Assembly: GCA_019136675.1 (NCBI GenBank)
Contig: JAGVTV010000051.1
Span: 1 to 40,054, forward strand
Direction of reading: 5' to 3'
Source of the DNA: Bacteroidota bacterium
GTDB lineage: Bacteria > Bacteroidota > Bacteroidia > Chitinophagales > Saprospiraceae
DNA length: 40,054 nucleotides
In this document: positions 15,999 through 25,392 of the stretch, in pieces
Position numbering within the stretch: position 1 is the stretch's first letter
Layout of the letters: each line of letters starts with the position of its first letter
Position numbers and translations under genes: made by a program
Notes under the pieces: generated by a model
Databases searched by the model: none
The model's input: the letters and a program-made list of their open reading frames with translations, nothing else
Told to the model about the DNA's origin: nothing

Positions 15999-16991
15999 TT
16001 ACTTAAAATTCAGACTTTTTGTGAAAATACCGTTCCGAAGCGAATCAATGGTGATATTGGAAAAACCGATATTGTCCCGTCTGAAATACGCTTTTGATGA
16101 AAACAATCCCAGACCACCGTTGGAGAGGTTGGTATAGCGGGGTATCTCGCCGCTGGAAGTGATGCCGAGGTTGGCCTGGCCGATGCTGATATAATCCCTG
16201 ATCTCCTTACCTCCTGAAACTAACTCAATTGAGGCACCCTGTAAATACCTTTTGACCTGAGGGTCGGCTTCGATGGCCCCTTTCATAAACTCGTAGAAAG
16301 TCTGGCCCTTAAATGTATACTCGGTTTTTTCATAGTTTCTGACCAGTTTCCATGTGACAGATTTGTTGCTGATCACGCCATTTTTATCTTCCTTATAGTG
16401 GATGATATAGTTTACGTCATGGATGGCAGCATCCGGATCTGCGACCCACTCTACCTTATTCTGTGTTTTGTATCCAAAAGACAGAAGAGCTGAGGTTCCC
16501 GGGCTTATAATATCCTCATTGACATATTTGTTGAGTGACGTCGTGGTACCTTCGGTGAGGGTGCTTCCGTCTGCTCGTTTGACTAAAAGGGTGTATTTGG
16601 TATCCGGCAGTATAGGATTTAAAGAGTTTTTGCTTTTATACAGGTAGTTTGGAGCATCGGCAAAGGCACCTTCTGCCCTTTTGTACCCTTCAAGGTTGCC
16701 GTCGACTCTCTTGAACTTATAGTCCGTTTTGATGCCATTTTTATCCTGGCGGATGATCACTTCTATATCCGGAAAATACAGTTTTTCGGGGTCCTTGGCC
16801 AGTACGTACGCAGAGGTGTTTTCATCCACAAATGCCCTTTCGACTCTGATATAGGTGGCAGTATCGGTAGTAGACACCAGGCCATAGACGACCGGTAGTT
16901 CCACGCTGCCTTCCGTAAGGTCAAAGTCATTGGAACATGAGACGCCAAAAAGCAGGCCGGTAACGACGAAAAAGAGGTGACGGATGTTCAT
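15999..16991 (-). CDS. Putative lipoprotein, possibly DUF4249-like
   Basis: This 330-residue protein has a lipoprotein signal peptide with lipobox GVSC (Cys at about residue 19). The mature protein is beta-rich and begins with a LTEGSVELPVVYGLVS segment, followed by ATYIRVERAF, a pattern seen in Bacteroidota DUF4249 outer-membrane lipoproteins. The C-terminal part contains NLSNGGLGLFSSK, also reminiscent of that family. The assignment is tentative because I rely on these short stretches. It is probably a surface or periplasmic lipoprotein. It is transcribed alone, with a candidate promoter at 17009-17042 and a hairpin right after the stop. DUF4249 genes often sit beside TonB-dependent receptors, but none is here. 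Confidence 0.65.
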   Translation of the reverse strand: MNIRHLFFVVTGLLFGVSCSNDFDLTEGSVELPVVYGLVSTTDTATYIRVERAFVDENTSAYVLAKDPEKLYFPDIEVIIRQDKNGIKTDYKFKRVDGNLEGYKRAEGAFADAPNYLYKSKNSLNPILPDTKYTLLVKRADGSTLTEGTTTSLNKYVNEDIISPGTSALLSFGYKTQNKVEWVADPDAAIHDVNYIIHYKEDKNGVISNKSVTWKLVRNYEKTEYTFKGQTFYEFMKGAIEADPQVKRYLQGASIELVSGGKEIRDYISIGQANLGITSSGEIPRYTNLSNGGLGLFSSKAYFRRDNIGFSNITIDSLRNGIFTKSLNFK

Positions 16992-17008
16992 GAAATAAAA
17001 ATGAAGTG

Positions 17009-17042
17009 CAAATTTAGGCTTAATTATTGGGATTTGGTCAAA
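17009..17042 (-). promoter_or_regulatory. Candidate promoter of the lipoprotein gene
   Basis: On the minus strand TAAATTTG (17016 to 17009) matches the -7 element. A TTTG (17042 to 17039) lies 22 nt upstream as a possible -33. The ATG is at 16991. Confidence 0.5.
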
Positions 17043-17091
17043 AAATATTCAAAATCCTGTGGCAGTCCCGTGATTTTCAAGAATCTGCAAA

Positions 17092-17124
17092 TGTGGGGCA
17101 TTTTGAAAAATTACCATACATTTG
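17092..17124 (+). promoter_or_regulatory. Candidate promoter of tpiA
   Basis: TACATTTG (17117-17124), followed by CACTCC, matches the -7 element. A degenerate -33 (TGTG, 17092-17095) lies 21 nt upstream. The leader to the ATG at 17158 would be about 30 nt. Confidence 0.5.
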
Positions 17125-17157
17125 CACTCCTGAACACACAACACAAAACATCATTTT

Positions 17158-17928
17158 ATGGCAAGGAAACTGATCGCCGCCGGCAACTGGAAAATGAATA
17201 CCACCATTGACGAAGGTATAACACTCGCACAACGGGTATCCTCGGCAGACAGGAATAAAAACGTGCTTACGATCCTCGCCGTCCCCTTTACTCACTTGTT
17301 TCCTGTGATGAAAAAGGTCAAAATTTCCTCTGGTGTCAAACTGGCAGCCCAAAACTGTCACCATAAGACTTCCGGGGCCTTTACAGGTGAAATTTCTCCT
17401 GCAATGCTGGCAGGCATGAAGATACCATATGTGGTCATCGGCCATTCCGAACGCAGAGAATACAACCACGAAGACAATGCCCTTCTGGCCCTCAAGGTCA
17501 GGGCAGCCCTGGATGCCGGACTCAAGGTCATATTTTGCTGCGGGGAGGCCCTCGATATTAGAAAGAGTCGAGGACATGTGGCCCATGTTAAGAATCAGCT
17601 TACGGACAGCCTTTTTATGCTTTCAGCCTCTGAAATGAAAAATATCGTCATCGCCTACGAGCCTATCTGGGCAATCGGCACCGGGGAGACTGCCACACCG
17701 GCACAGGCTCAGGAGATGCACCTTGCCATCAGGGAGATGCTCCGTAAAAAATACGGCAAAAGAGTGGCAGATAACACCAGCATACTGTACGGCGGCTCCG
17801 TCAAGGGCAGCAATGCGGCAGAGCTATTCGGCCAGCCTGATGTGGACGGTGGCCTGGTCGGCGGTGCCTCACTTAGTGCTGACGAATTTGTCACAATAAT
17901 CAATTCTTTTGGCCGAAAGGCCGTATAA
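17158..17928 (+). CDS. tpiA: Triosephosphate isomerase
   Basis: This 256-residue enzyme has all catalytic residues visible: N10 and K12 (AGNWKMN), H96 (GHSERR), E168 (AYEPIWAIGTG), and the phosphate-binding loops (YGGSVKGSN and DGGLVGGASL). It interconverts dihydroxyacetone phosphate and glyceraldehyde 3-phosphate in glycolysis and gluconeogenesis, as a cytoplasmic dimer. The length is normal for bacteria. It appears to be transcribed alone, as the following PBP gene has its own -7 element. Confidence 0.98.
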   Translation: MARKLIAAGNWKMNTTIDEGITLAQRVSSADRNKNVLTILAVPFTHLFPVMKKVKISSGVKLAAQNCHHKTSGAFTGEISPAMLAGMKIPYVVIGHSERREYNHEDNALLALKVRAALDAGLKVIFCCGEALDIRKSRGHVAHVKNQLTDSLFMLSASEMKNIVIAYEPIWAIGTGETATPAQAQEMHLAIREMLRKKYGKRVADNTSILYGGSVKGSNAAELFGQPDVDGGLVGGASLSADEFVTIINSFGRKAV

Positions 17929-17978
17929 GCAGGAAACACAGGTCCCTGTACAGAGGCTCTTATTCGGAAAAAATTTAA

Positions 17979-17986
17979 TATCTTTG
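17979..17986 (+). promoter_or_regulatory. Candidate -7 element of the PBP1A gene
   Basis: TATCTTTG (17979-17986) is a strong match to TAnnTTTG, 27 nt before the ATG at 18014. No TTG is found at the expected -33 position. Confidence 0.45.
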
Positions 17987-18013
17987 TCCCTGGTGTCCAA
18001 TTCCTGAAGGTAT

Positions 18014-20485
18014 ATGACAAAACAGTCGGTCCGGGGTTCTTCCATTTTCAGCAGCAGGATCTTCAGGTCCGTGCTTTACCTGATTGCTTTTGGTGTGGTA
18101 TTTACAGCCCTTTTGTTTCTTTATATCTCCAAGGCTCTCCTGCCGGATACCGAGGAGCTCGAAAATCCAAAATACGAGATTGCTTCACAGTTTATTTCCT
18201 CTGACAATCAGGTCTTTGGCAAAATATTTAAGTACAACCGCGAATGGCTGGACTACAGGCAGATCAATCCTAAGATTATAAATGCACTGATAGCTACGGA
18301 AGACGTTCGATTTTACAGCCATACCGGAGTGGATGCACGTGGTACAGCCAGGGCCATATTTTTTATGGGGAAAAAGGGCGGGGCCAGTACCATCACACAG
18401 CAGCTCGCCAAACTTTTTTTTACGCAGAGGTCTTCCTCTTTCGTCAGGCGGGTATGGCAAAAGCTCAAGGAATGGGTTATCGCCATTGAATTTGAAAAAA
18501 GATATACCAAGGAAGAGATCCTGGCCATGTACCTTAATAAGAGTGACTTCCTGTATGATGCCGTCGGTATTGGGGCTGCCGCCAAAACATACTTTGGCAA
18601 AGACCAGAAAGACCTGGCTGTAGAGGAAGCCGCTGTGCTGATAGGCATGCTGAAAAATCCGAGGTTGTATAATCCCAAAATAAATCCACAAAACGCAAAC
18701 AACCGTCGCTCTGTCGTCATGAAGCAAATGTTCAGGGCAGGGACTCTCACCAACGAAGATTACCTCAACAAGAGGCTGAAGCCAATAAATCTTGATAATT
18801 TTAAGCGGGAGGTGCACTACGAGGGCATTGCACCCTATTTCAGGTCTGAACTTACAAAATGGCTCAAAAACCTGCTTGAGGACGAAAAATACCGCAAACC
18901 GGATGGATCAAAGTACAATCCGTATACTGACGGCCTCAAAATCTACACTACTATAAACACCCGGATACAGAAATATGCCGAACAGTCCATGCACGAGCAT
19001 ATGTCGCAGCTCCAGGCAAGGTATTTTGAAAGGTGGAAAGGAGTGGATTTTATTACCTACAAGGCCGACAAAAACAAGGCGGAAGCCAGGAAGGCAGTGC
19101 TGATCCAGATGATGAAGGAATCTGACAGGTACAAGCTCATCAGGACCAAATATATGACGCAGGTTTTTGGCGATATTTCTTCCAATCTTGACGGAATTTC
19201 ACTGTCTGACATTGATATTTTCCGCATGTTTGAGGAGGACAAAAAAAAGGGACATCTCAGGAGTCTCGTTAAATCCGGGGCCATAAGCCAGGGTGATATG
19301 GACAGGTGCGAAAAGGTGATGGAAAGTCCGTATTGGAAAGAACTCAAATCCCAATGGAACAAGATGCAGAAGACTGTAAATACCACATTCAATACCAAAA
19401 CAAGGATGCGAGTGTTTTCATACAATGAGATAGGAGAGAAGGTAGCCGAAATGACCCCCATGGACTCGCTGAAATACCACCTGCAACATATGCAGATAGG
19501 GTCCCTCGCCGTAGACCCAAAAACCGGACATATCCTGGCATGGCTCGGAGGTATCGGACATAAATATTTTCAGTATGACCACGTAAACTCAAACCGCCAG
19601 GTGGGGTCTACCTTCAAGCCATTTATTTATTCTACAGCCATCATCGAAAATGCCTTGTTACCCTGCCTGAAGGTCAGGGATGTGCAGCAATGTATTCAGG
19701 CCAATGATCCCAATTTTAACCTCGTCTCCACTTGGTGCCCGGGTAATGCGGACAATACTTTTACCGGTCAGGAATTGACTCTTCGTCAGGCATTAAAAGA
19801 TTCAAAAAACTCGGTTTCCGTCTTTCTGATGAAAGAGATAGGCAATGTGCAAAGCGTCCGCAATCTTGTGTCCAATCTTGGTATTGATAAAAAGAAAATA
19901 CCGGAGTTTCCGTCTATATGCCTGGGAACACCGGAGCTATCAGTTATGGATATGGCGTATGCCTATACGGCTTTTGCCAATGAAGGGGTAGTTACCAGAC
20001 CTGTTTTCGTCACCAGAATAGAGGATAAGAACGGGCGGGTCATCTACACCTCTGTTCCGGAGCAAAAGAAGGCCATTAACCCTGCCTACAATTATGTCAT
20101 CGTGGACATGCTCAAGTACGTAGCCAGCGGCATTCAGTCTAAGTTTTCAAGCGAAGTGGCAGGCAAGACCGGAACCACAAATGATTACAAGGATGGCTGG
20201 TTTGTGGGATTTACACCTGATATTGTCATCTCGACATGGGTGGGAGGAGACCAGGAATTCATACGTTTCAACAGATTGTCTGACGGCCAGGGTGCCGTGA
20301 TGGCCAGGCCGTTTTTTGAAAAGTTGCTGATGAAGATTGAAAAGGACAACACCCTTGGATATGGCAGACACTCAATATTCATGAAACCGGAAGAAAACCT
20401 TATTGAGACAGATTGCACCAAGTATGAGACCGTTGCTCCGGCAGAGGAGGGTAAGAAAAACTCTGATTTTGACGAAGAGTTTTAA
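18014..20485 (+). CDS. mrcA: Class A penicillin-binding protein (PBP1A-type)
   Basis: This 823-residue bifunctional peptidoglycan synthase has a cytoplasmic tail and one transmembrane helix (about 18-40). The GT51 glycosyltransferase domain follows (about 60-240), with catalytic E96 in ATEDVRFYSH and the motif GGASTITQQLAK. A charged linker rich in Lys/Glu/Met spans about 320-490, as in other Bacteroidota PBP1A. The transpeptidase domain (about 495-770) carries STFK (532-535), SKN (597-599) and KTG (718-720). It polymerises and cross-links murein on the outer side of the inner membrane. The acidic tail ends SDFDEEF. The convergent T9SS-B gene ends only 5 nt beyond this stop. Confidence 0.95.
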   Translation: MTKQSVRGSSIFSSRIFRSVLYLIAFGVVFTALLFLYISKALLPDTEELENPKYEIASQFISSDNQVFGKIFKYNREWLDYRQINPKIINALIATEDVRFYSHTGVDARGTARAIFFMGKKGGASTITQQLAKLFFTQRSSSFVRRVWQKLKEWVIAIEFEKRYTKEEILAMYLNKSDFLYDAVGIGAAAKTYFGKDQKDLAVEEAAVLIGMLKNPRLYNPKINPQNANNRRSVVMKQMFRAGTLTNEDYLNKRLKPINLDNFKREVHYEGIAPYFRSELTKWLKNLLEDEKYRKPDGSKYNPYTDGLKIYTTINTRIQKYAEQSMHEHMSQLQARYFERWKGVDFITYKADKNKAEARKAVLIQMMKESDRYKLIRTKYMTQVFGDISSNLDGISLSDIDIFRMFEEDKKKGHLRSLVKSGAISQGDMDRCEKVMESPYWKELKSQWNKMQKTVNTTFNTKTRMRVFSYNEIGEKVAEMTPMDSLKYHLQHMQIGSLAVDPKTGHILAWLGGIGHKYFQYDHVNSNRQVGSTFKPFIYSTAIIENALLPCLKVRDVQQCIQANDPNFNLVSTWCPGNADNTFTGQELTLRQALKDSKNSVSVFLMKEIGNVQSVRNLVSNLGIDKKKIPEFPSICLGTPELSVMDMAYAYTAFANEGVVTRPVFVTRIEDKNGRVIYTSVPEQKKAINPAYNYVIVDMLKYVASGIQSKFSSEVAGKTGTTNDYKDGWFVGFTPDIVISTWVGGDQEFIRFNRLSDGQGAVMARPFFEKLLMKIEKDNTLGYGRHSIFMKPEENLIETDCTKYETVAPAEEGKKNSDFDEEF

Positions 20486-20490
20486 AGCTG

Positions 20491-22824
20491 CTATCTAAGA
20501 ATGGTAAGGCTACCCCTGTACTGCCTGATCACGGCATCAATGTACTCCACATCGCATATCCAGGTATAGATCCCTGTCATCACCTTTTGTCCCTTGAAGT
20601 TACCATCCCAGTCGATCTCCGAGACTCCATGGCTGTCTGACGATGACGTCCATATCAGATTGCCCCAGCGGTCATAAACCCTGAAACTGAGGACTTTTTT
20701 TACATCGTTGCCAGCGTAATATGTGATAAAATCATTGACACCGTCATTGTTTGGGGTGAAAACATTGGATATTACAAAACTCCTGATCTTGTCGACAGTC
20801 ACTTTTATCCTGGCTTTGGTTTCGCAACCGTCAGGAGACACTACGGTGACCTCATATTCTGTGTCATTGACAGGACGAGCAGCGGTTATAAGGCAGGAAG
20901 GACAGGCTATATTTTCTGAAGGGGACCAAAGGACTGTTTGTTCCGTGATATTGCTGAAGGCCTGCAGTTGCAGACTGTCACCAAGCTTTACAGTGGCTTC
21001 CTCCGTACCCACACTTATTTCTGGAATTATTATCTCCCGGATGGCAACAGAATCAGTATCGGTGCATCCGGAAGCATCCTGTATCACAAGCATATGGGAT
21101 CCCGGCCCCACTCCATTAAAAGCGGCGTTATGACCGGGAGTGCTTTGGTCAAGTGTATAAGTGTAGGGAGTCACTCCTCCCTGTGCTTTCAGTGTGAGGT
21201 TTGCTGAATTTACAGAGGTGCAGTCCGGGCCCTCCACAGTTACATCCATTGTTAAAGGCTCTGGTTGCGTTATCCTTATTGTAATCTGAGACACGCAGCC
21301 GTTGATGTCCTTGGCTTCTGCTGTGTATTCACCAGCGGCCAGTTGAGGTATGGAATCGCCCGGCACTGATACACCTTCAAAATAGTAGGTATAGGGGGGT
21401 GTTCCTCCTGCCGGAAGGATCTTAACATATCCGTCTGTATCTCCGTGGCACAATAGGTTGTAACCGTTAGATTCGGGTAGTCTTGAGGTAGCTGTTAGCC
21501 TGGATGGCTGAGGAACCAATACTGTAGTTACATTGCTGTTGCCGTATTCATCAACAATGGTTATGTAATAGGAGCCTGCATCAAGCCCGGAGATGTTTAC
21601 AGGTTCATTGACGGTTGTAATATCTCCTGAAAAAGTTACCGAAGTATTTTCCAGTTTGTAACCGGTATAATGCAGGGGAGGGGTACCGTTTGTAATGAAA
21701 AAAGCTATGGAGCCGTTGGAGTCTCCATTACAAAGTGGCGGACTTACGGTTGTGCCGGATTTGATATTGCATTGTATGACTTTGAGGTTTACAGTCATAT
21801 AAATGTTGCAGTCCTCGTCATTGTCAATAATTGTCTGGTGCGTCCCTTCCGTATAAAAAACTCCGTTTCCGAGCCTCAGGGTGTCTCCGTCACATATATT
21901 GATACTGGTGGAGGCTGTGACCTGGTCATCCACGATCAGGTCCAGGGTGACAATGCTGTCACAGCCGTTGGCTGCCGCAAGATGGTGGTCGTAGATTCCT
22001 GTCTGGCAAAATTTTTCCCCGAAGAAATTGAAGCATTCTCCGAAGCAGATCTGCTGCTTGACGATTGACTGCGGCAAGGGCAGTACCTCCACAGTGCGAC
22101 AAATACGGGGGGCCTCATCACAAACATTGGAAGCATCCAGACAGATATTATATATACCCGGCTTGTCAGGGTTGAATTTGGCCTTTTTGCCGGAGGCCAC
22201 ATAGACTCCGTCCACCACCCAGTCGTAAAAAGTTGCCCCGGTTATCCCGGGTGTTTCCATGCTGATCTCTTCTTCGCTGCAGACCCTGGCCGGCAGCATT
22301 ATCTCAGGTGCATTCTCCAGCGGAGCCACCTTGGTAGACCCATTGGTTACCTTTATGGACCAGTCGCAAATATCATTGTCGCTGCCGTCCATCACAAAGT
22401 AGTAGTATTGGCCTACTACCAGCGGAACCGTATTTTTAAAAACCCTTACTTCTCCAGGCCTGATATCGGTATCACAATCGCTGATTCTGCTGAAATTGAT
22501 GCAGTCACTACTGTAATACAGCCCTATTTCAAGTCCTTTATTTTCATTGCAGTTAGAGACCCTGACCTCCAGAGTAAGGTTGGTGGTTCCGGCTATAAAC
22601 CCTATCCATTGCATGTGATGGACATAAGATGTACAAAAACCCGGTGGTGCCTGACCAGTGATGCTGCTGTTGTTCCTCCCTGTAAATCCGTCGATGTCAC
22701 AGATGATACAGGCGTCCGTGCAAAAAGATGTCATGGCAGGTGTCGGACCGCAAATCTGAGGCTGGGCCGCTATTTTGACGGAAAAAAGTATGACCGACAA
22801 TGTGGTGAACAAAGTTTTTTGCAC
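20491..22824 (-). CDS. Large surface protein with SprB-like repeats and T9SS type B domain
   Basis: This 777-residue protein has a signal peptide (through about residue 21). The Cys-rich N-terminal region (25-180) begins with a CGPTPAMTSFCTDACIICDIDGF-like stretch common in Saprospiraceae adhesins. A PKD/Ig-like segment (about 180-250), a Cys-containing module (about 250-350) and three SprB-like repeats follow (about 352-440, 455-525 and 530-600, each with a GTPPYTY-type motif and a closing NGC or SGC). After an Ig-like module comes the C-terminal gliding-motility/T9SS type B domain (about 687-777, from NVFTPNNDGVNDF). It is likely a surface adhesin or gliding-associated protein. No ATG lies between the in-frame stop and the signal peptide, so translation most likely starts at GTG 22824. 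Confidence 0.9.
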   Translation of the reverse strand: MQKTLFTTLSVILFSVKIAAQPQICGPTPAMTSFCTDACIICDIDGFTGRNNSSITGQAPPGFCTSYVHHMQWIGFIAGTTNLTLEVRVSNCNENKGLEIGLYYSSDCINFSRISDCDTDIRPGEVRVFKNTVPLVVGQYYYFVMDGSDNDICDWSIKVTNGSTKVAPLENAPEIMLPARVCSEEEISMETPGITGATFYDWVVDGVYVASGKKAKFNPDKPGIYNICLDASNVCDEAPRICRTVEVLPLPQSIVKQQICFGECFNFFGEKFCQTGIYDHHLAAANGCDSIVTLDLIVDDQVTASTSINICDGDTLRLGNGVFYTEGTHQTIIDNDEDCNIYMTVNLKVIQCNIKSGTTVSPPLCNGDSNGSIAFFITNGTPPLHYTGYKLENTSVTFSGDITTVNEPVNISGLDAGSYYITIVDEYGNSNVTTVLVPQPSRLTATSRLPESNGYNLLCHGDTDGYVKILPAGGTPPYTYYFEGVSVPGDSIPQLAAGEYTAEAKDINGCVSQITIRITQPEPLTMDVTVEGPDCTSVNSANLTLKAQGGVTPYTYTLDQSTPGHNAAFNGVGPGSHMLVIQDASGCTDTDSVAIREIIIPEISVGTEEATVKLGDSLQLQAFSNITEQTVLWSPSENIACPSCLITAARPVNDTEYEVTVVSPDGCETKARIKVTVDKIRSFVISNVFTPNNDGVNDFITYYAGNDVKKVLSFRVYDRWGNLIWTSSSDSHGVSEIDWDGNFKGQKVMTGIYTWICDVEYIDAVIRQYRGSLTILR

Positions 22825-22927
22825 CAGGAAGAAATTTTATGAAAGTAAAAGTAACTTTATTTCCCGATGTAATCATTTTGGCCACACTATTTTTAATAGC
22901 CCGGACTATGTCCCTGAATCAGATTCC

Positions 22928-24079
22928 CTACTGAGAGCTCAGGATTACATCCACTGACCTGGTATCTTTGTCTCTCACGTAAGTCACTTTGACCTTGTCG
23001 CCAGCTTTGTATTTTTCCAGTATGAGGAAGAGGTCATTGTTGTTCTGTACCTTTTTACCGTCCACCTCCCTGATGATGTCTCCAAAAATGATCTCTCCGG
23101 AGCTGGTCTGCTTCAGGGCCTTTAGACCTGCTTTTTCTGCTCCTTTGCCGGGAGACAGTCCCATGATCATGGCACCTTCGACCCCCCAGTTTTGGGCATA
23201 CTGAGGAGGAAGCAGTTCGACACCCAGGATGGGCCGCCTGACCTCGCCATAGGTTATCAGATCGGCGACCACCCAGTTTACTTCATCCACCGGAATGGAA
23301 AATCCGATACCGGCCGAGGCTCCTGAGGTACTGTAAATCATGGTGTTGACTCCGATCAACCTTCCCCTGCTGTCCAGCAGCGGGCCACCGGAATTGCCCG
23401 GATTGATGGCTGCGTCGGTCTGGATGACATCCCTGATCGGACGCCCACCAATGGAGGTAATTTCCCTGCCAAGGGCACTGATGACACCGGTGGTAAGAGA
23501 CTGGTCCAGGCCAAAAGGATTTCCTATAGCATACACCGATTGTCCCACCTTAAGGGTAGATGACTGGCCCACAGGGATAGGTTTAAGTTTTTCTTCCGGT
23601 GCCTTGATCCTGAGCACGGCCAGGTCCTTGTTAGGCTCATACCCCACTACCTCAGCATCCCAGGAGCTTCTGTCTGATAGGGTCACCTTAAGTTTTGAGC
23701 CATTTTGTATTACGTGGAAATTGGTAATGATATGCCCCTGGTTATCCCAGATAAATCCTGATCCTGAGCCTGAAGGAATCTCTGTTACGTCTCTTGACCA
23801 GTAATCACGTTGTTGGCTCAGGGTAGTAATGTAACATACTGAAGGTGCTACATTTTCAAAGAGGTCGATGGTTGCCTGCTCACTGTTGGTCAGGTAGATG
23901 ACGGAATCCACCGACCGCCTGCTGGTTGCTGAGGCAGGTGCTTCTCCGGGTTTGGCAGCGTTGTCAGCTGAATAATTGGTATTTACCTCAGGAGAGGTTT
24001 CTTTTGAAAAATAACTTTTTCCTACCCACATGCCGGCAGCGACGAGAAGACCGCTGATTAGGATATGACTTAACTTCAT
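22928..24079 (-). CDS. htrA: HtrA/DegP-type serine protease with one PDZ domain
   Basis: This 383-residue protein has an N-terminal signal-anchor (residues 4-20), a low-complexity linker, then a trypsin-like domain with the catalytic triad H122 (TNFHVIQNG), D152 (NKDLAVLRI) and S230 (GNSGGPLL). A single C-terminal PDZ domain (about 285-380, including ILGVELLPPQYAQ and GDIIREVDGKKVQNNNDL) follows. One PDZ domain and membrane anchoring resemble DegS/HhoB more than DegP, which has two. It probably does quality control or signalling proteolysis in the periplasm. A 103-nt gap follows before the T9SS-B gene. Confidence 0.93.
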   Translation of the reverse strand: MKLSHILISGLLVAAGMWVGKSYFSKETSPEVNTNYSADNAAKPGEAPASATSRRSVDSVIYLTNSEQATIDLFENVAPSVCYITTLSQQRDYWSRDVTEIPSGSGSGFIWDNQGHIITNFHVIQNGSKLKVTLSDRSSWDAEVVGYEPNKDLAVLRIKAPEEKLKPIPVGQSSTLKVGQSVYAIGNPFGLDQSLTTGVISALGREITSIGGRPIRDVIQTDAAINPGNSGGPLLDSRGRLIGVNTMIYSTSGASAGIGFSIPVDEVNWVVADLITYGEVRRPILGVELLPPQYAQNWGVEGAMIMGLSPGKGAEKAGLKALKQTSSGEIIFGDIIREVDGKKVQNNNDLFLILEKYKAGDKVKVTYVRDKDTRSVDVILSSQ

Positions 24080-24127
24080 GACAGTAATACTTCTTTTTTG
24101 GGTTTAAAAAATGAAAAACGATTTTAT

Positions 24128-24202
24128 ACTAAACGGAAATAGATTTGACCGTCCATCTTGTTGTCGACACAATCTAAATGGTCAATCCATATTCAGTTTA
24201 GT
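24128..24202. repeat. 75-bp imperfect inverted repeat between the hydroxyacyl-CoA dehydrogenase and htrA genes
   Basis: Arm pairs share one centre near 24165. They are ACTAAAC (24128-24134) with GTTTAGT (24196-24202), TTGACC (24145-24150) with GGTCAA (24180-24185), and the central palindrome TGTCGACA (24162-24169). The parts between them match only partly. It lies in the 162-nt gap upstream of htrA. It could be a regulatory or structured RNA element or a decayed palindromic repeat. No second copy was noticed in the window. Confidence 0.5.
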
Positions 24203-24241
24203 AAACAACAATCAAACGCAAAAAAAGTATCCTATAATCTG

Positions 24242-25369
24242 TCAATTTTTGGCCAATTGCCTGAGATATCGACAAACCCTGTATCTTTCTTCGTGGTACG
24301 TATCATACAGATCGTCCAACTGCTTTACCAGGCTGCCATAACCCTGTTTTTGACCCCATGTAAGCAGACCTTCAGGATAATTAAGGCCCAGTTTGACGGC
24401 TTTTTCCACATCCTCCGCAGTACAAATGCCTGTTCCCACGGTATCGGCTGCCTCATTTACCAGCATGGAAAAAATTCTTAAAAAGATGGAACCGCTACTT
24501 CTTGTTTCCGCTGCTGCCATGGCTTCCATTGGATAGGTATAAAATCCTTTTCCGGACTTTCGTCCAAACCAACCCGCCTCCAGAAGCCTTAACTGGGTAA
24601 ATGATGGACGGTATTTAGGGTCGTAATAGTATCCTTTCCAGACTGACTCTGTGACCCTGTAATTGACATCATGGCCGATGAAGTCCATCAGTGCAAATGG
24701 CCCCATCCTGAATCCTTCAGCGGTCATGGCGGCATCAATATCTTCTTTTTCAGCGATGCCTTCTTCCAGTATTCTTATTGCTTCGCTGTAGTAAGGCCTG
24801 GCCACTTTATTGACAATAAATCCGGGTGTATCCCTGGCCAATACCACTTCCTTTCTCCAGGCAGATATGATCTCACAACATGCTGAAGTGATGTGAGGAG
24901 CAGTCTGCAGGGCAGGTATAACCTCCACGAGCTTCATCAGTACGGGCGGATTGAAAAAATGGATGCCAATAAACCTCTCCGGTTTGCTCAGCGAAGAAGC
25001 AATGGATGTGACAGATAGCGATGATGTGTTGGTGGCGAGGATGGCATCATCTCTGACCAGGGCTTCAAGGGTAGAAAACAGCTTTTTTTTCACCTCTATG
25101 TCTTCTAACACGGCTTCAATGATAAGTCCGCAATCGCCCAGTGTCTCCAGTTTTTCGCAAAGGTAAATCCTGCCTTCGATGGCTTTGGCCTCTTCAGGTG
25201 TCATGGCCCCTTTGGTTACAAACTTTGAAATACTCTGCACTATACCCTCAAGTGCCTTGTTGAGAGCGTCTCTGCTGATGTCATACAGCCTTACCTCGTG
25301 GCCGGCTGTCGCGGCTACCTGTGCCATACCTGAACCCATGGCCCCTGCACCTATTATACCTACCGTCAT
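24242..25369 (-). CDS. 3-hydroxyacyl-CoA dehydrogenase
   Basis: This 375-residue enzyme has the NAD-binding motif GIIGAGAMGSGMA (4-16), S116 in TNTSSLS, the catalytic His H137 (GIHFFNPP), and E149 nearby (KLVEVIP). The substrate-binding C-terminal domain (about 185-280, with DTPGFIVNKVARPYY and GPFALMDFIGHDVNY) is followed by a second copy of the 3HCDH C-terminal domain (about 290-370, with GLNYPEGLLTWGQ). The doubled C-terminal domain makes it longer than the roughly 280-residue short form. It oxidises 3-hydroxyacyl-CoA to 3-oxoacyl-CoA in fatty acid, phenylacetate or hydroxybutyrate metabolism. No linked beta-oxidation genes lie next to it. A glutaryl-CoA dehydrogenase lies 5.5 kb away. Confidence 0.93.
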   Translation of the reverse strand: MTVGIIGAGAMGSGMAQVAATAGHEVRLYDISRDALNKALEGIVQSISKFVTKGAMTPEEAKAIEGRIYLCEKLETLGDCGLIIEAVLEDIEVKKKLFSTLEALVRDDAILATNTSSLSVTSIASSLSKPERFIGIHFFNPPVLMKLVEVIPALQTAPHITSACCEIISAWRKEVVLARDTPGFIVNKVARPYYSEAIRILEEGIAEKEDIDAAMTAEGFRMGPFALMDFIGHDVNYRVTESVWKGYYYDPKYRPSFTQLRLLEAGWFGRKSGKGFYTYPMEAMAAAETRSSGSIFLRIFSMLVNEAADTVGTGICTAEDVEKAVKLGLNYPEGLLTWGQKQGYGSLVKQLDDLYDTYHEERYRVCRYLRQLAKN

Positions 25370-25392
25370 CCGAGTGTTTTTTATGTGGCTGT

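Noticed and set aside
18980..19470. Long charged segment in PBP1A as a foreign insertion
   Set aside because: Bacteroidota PBP1A proteins commonly have a long linker between the two catalytic domains, and the segment ends in the usual MTPMDSLKYHL-type sequence.
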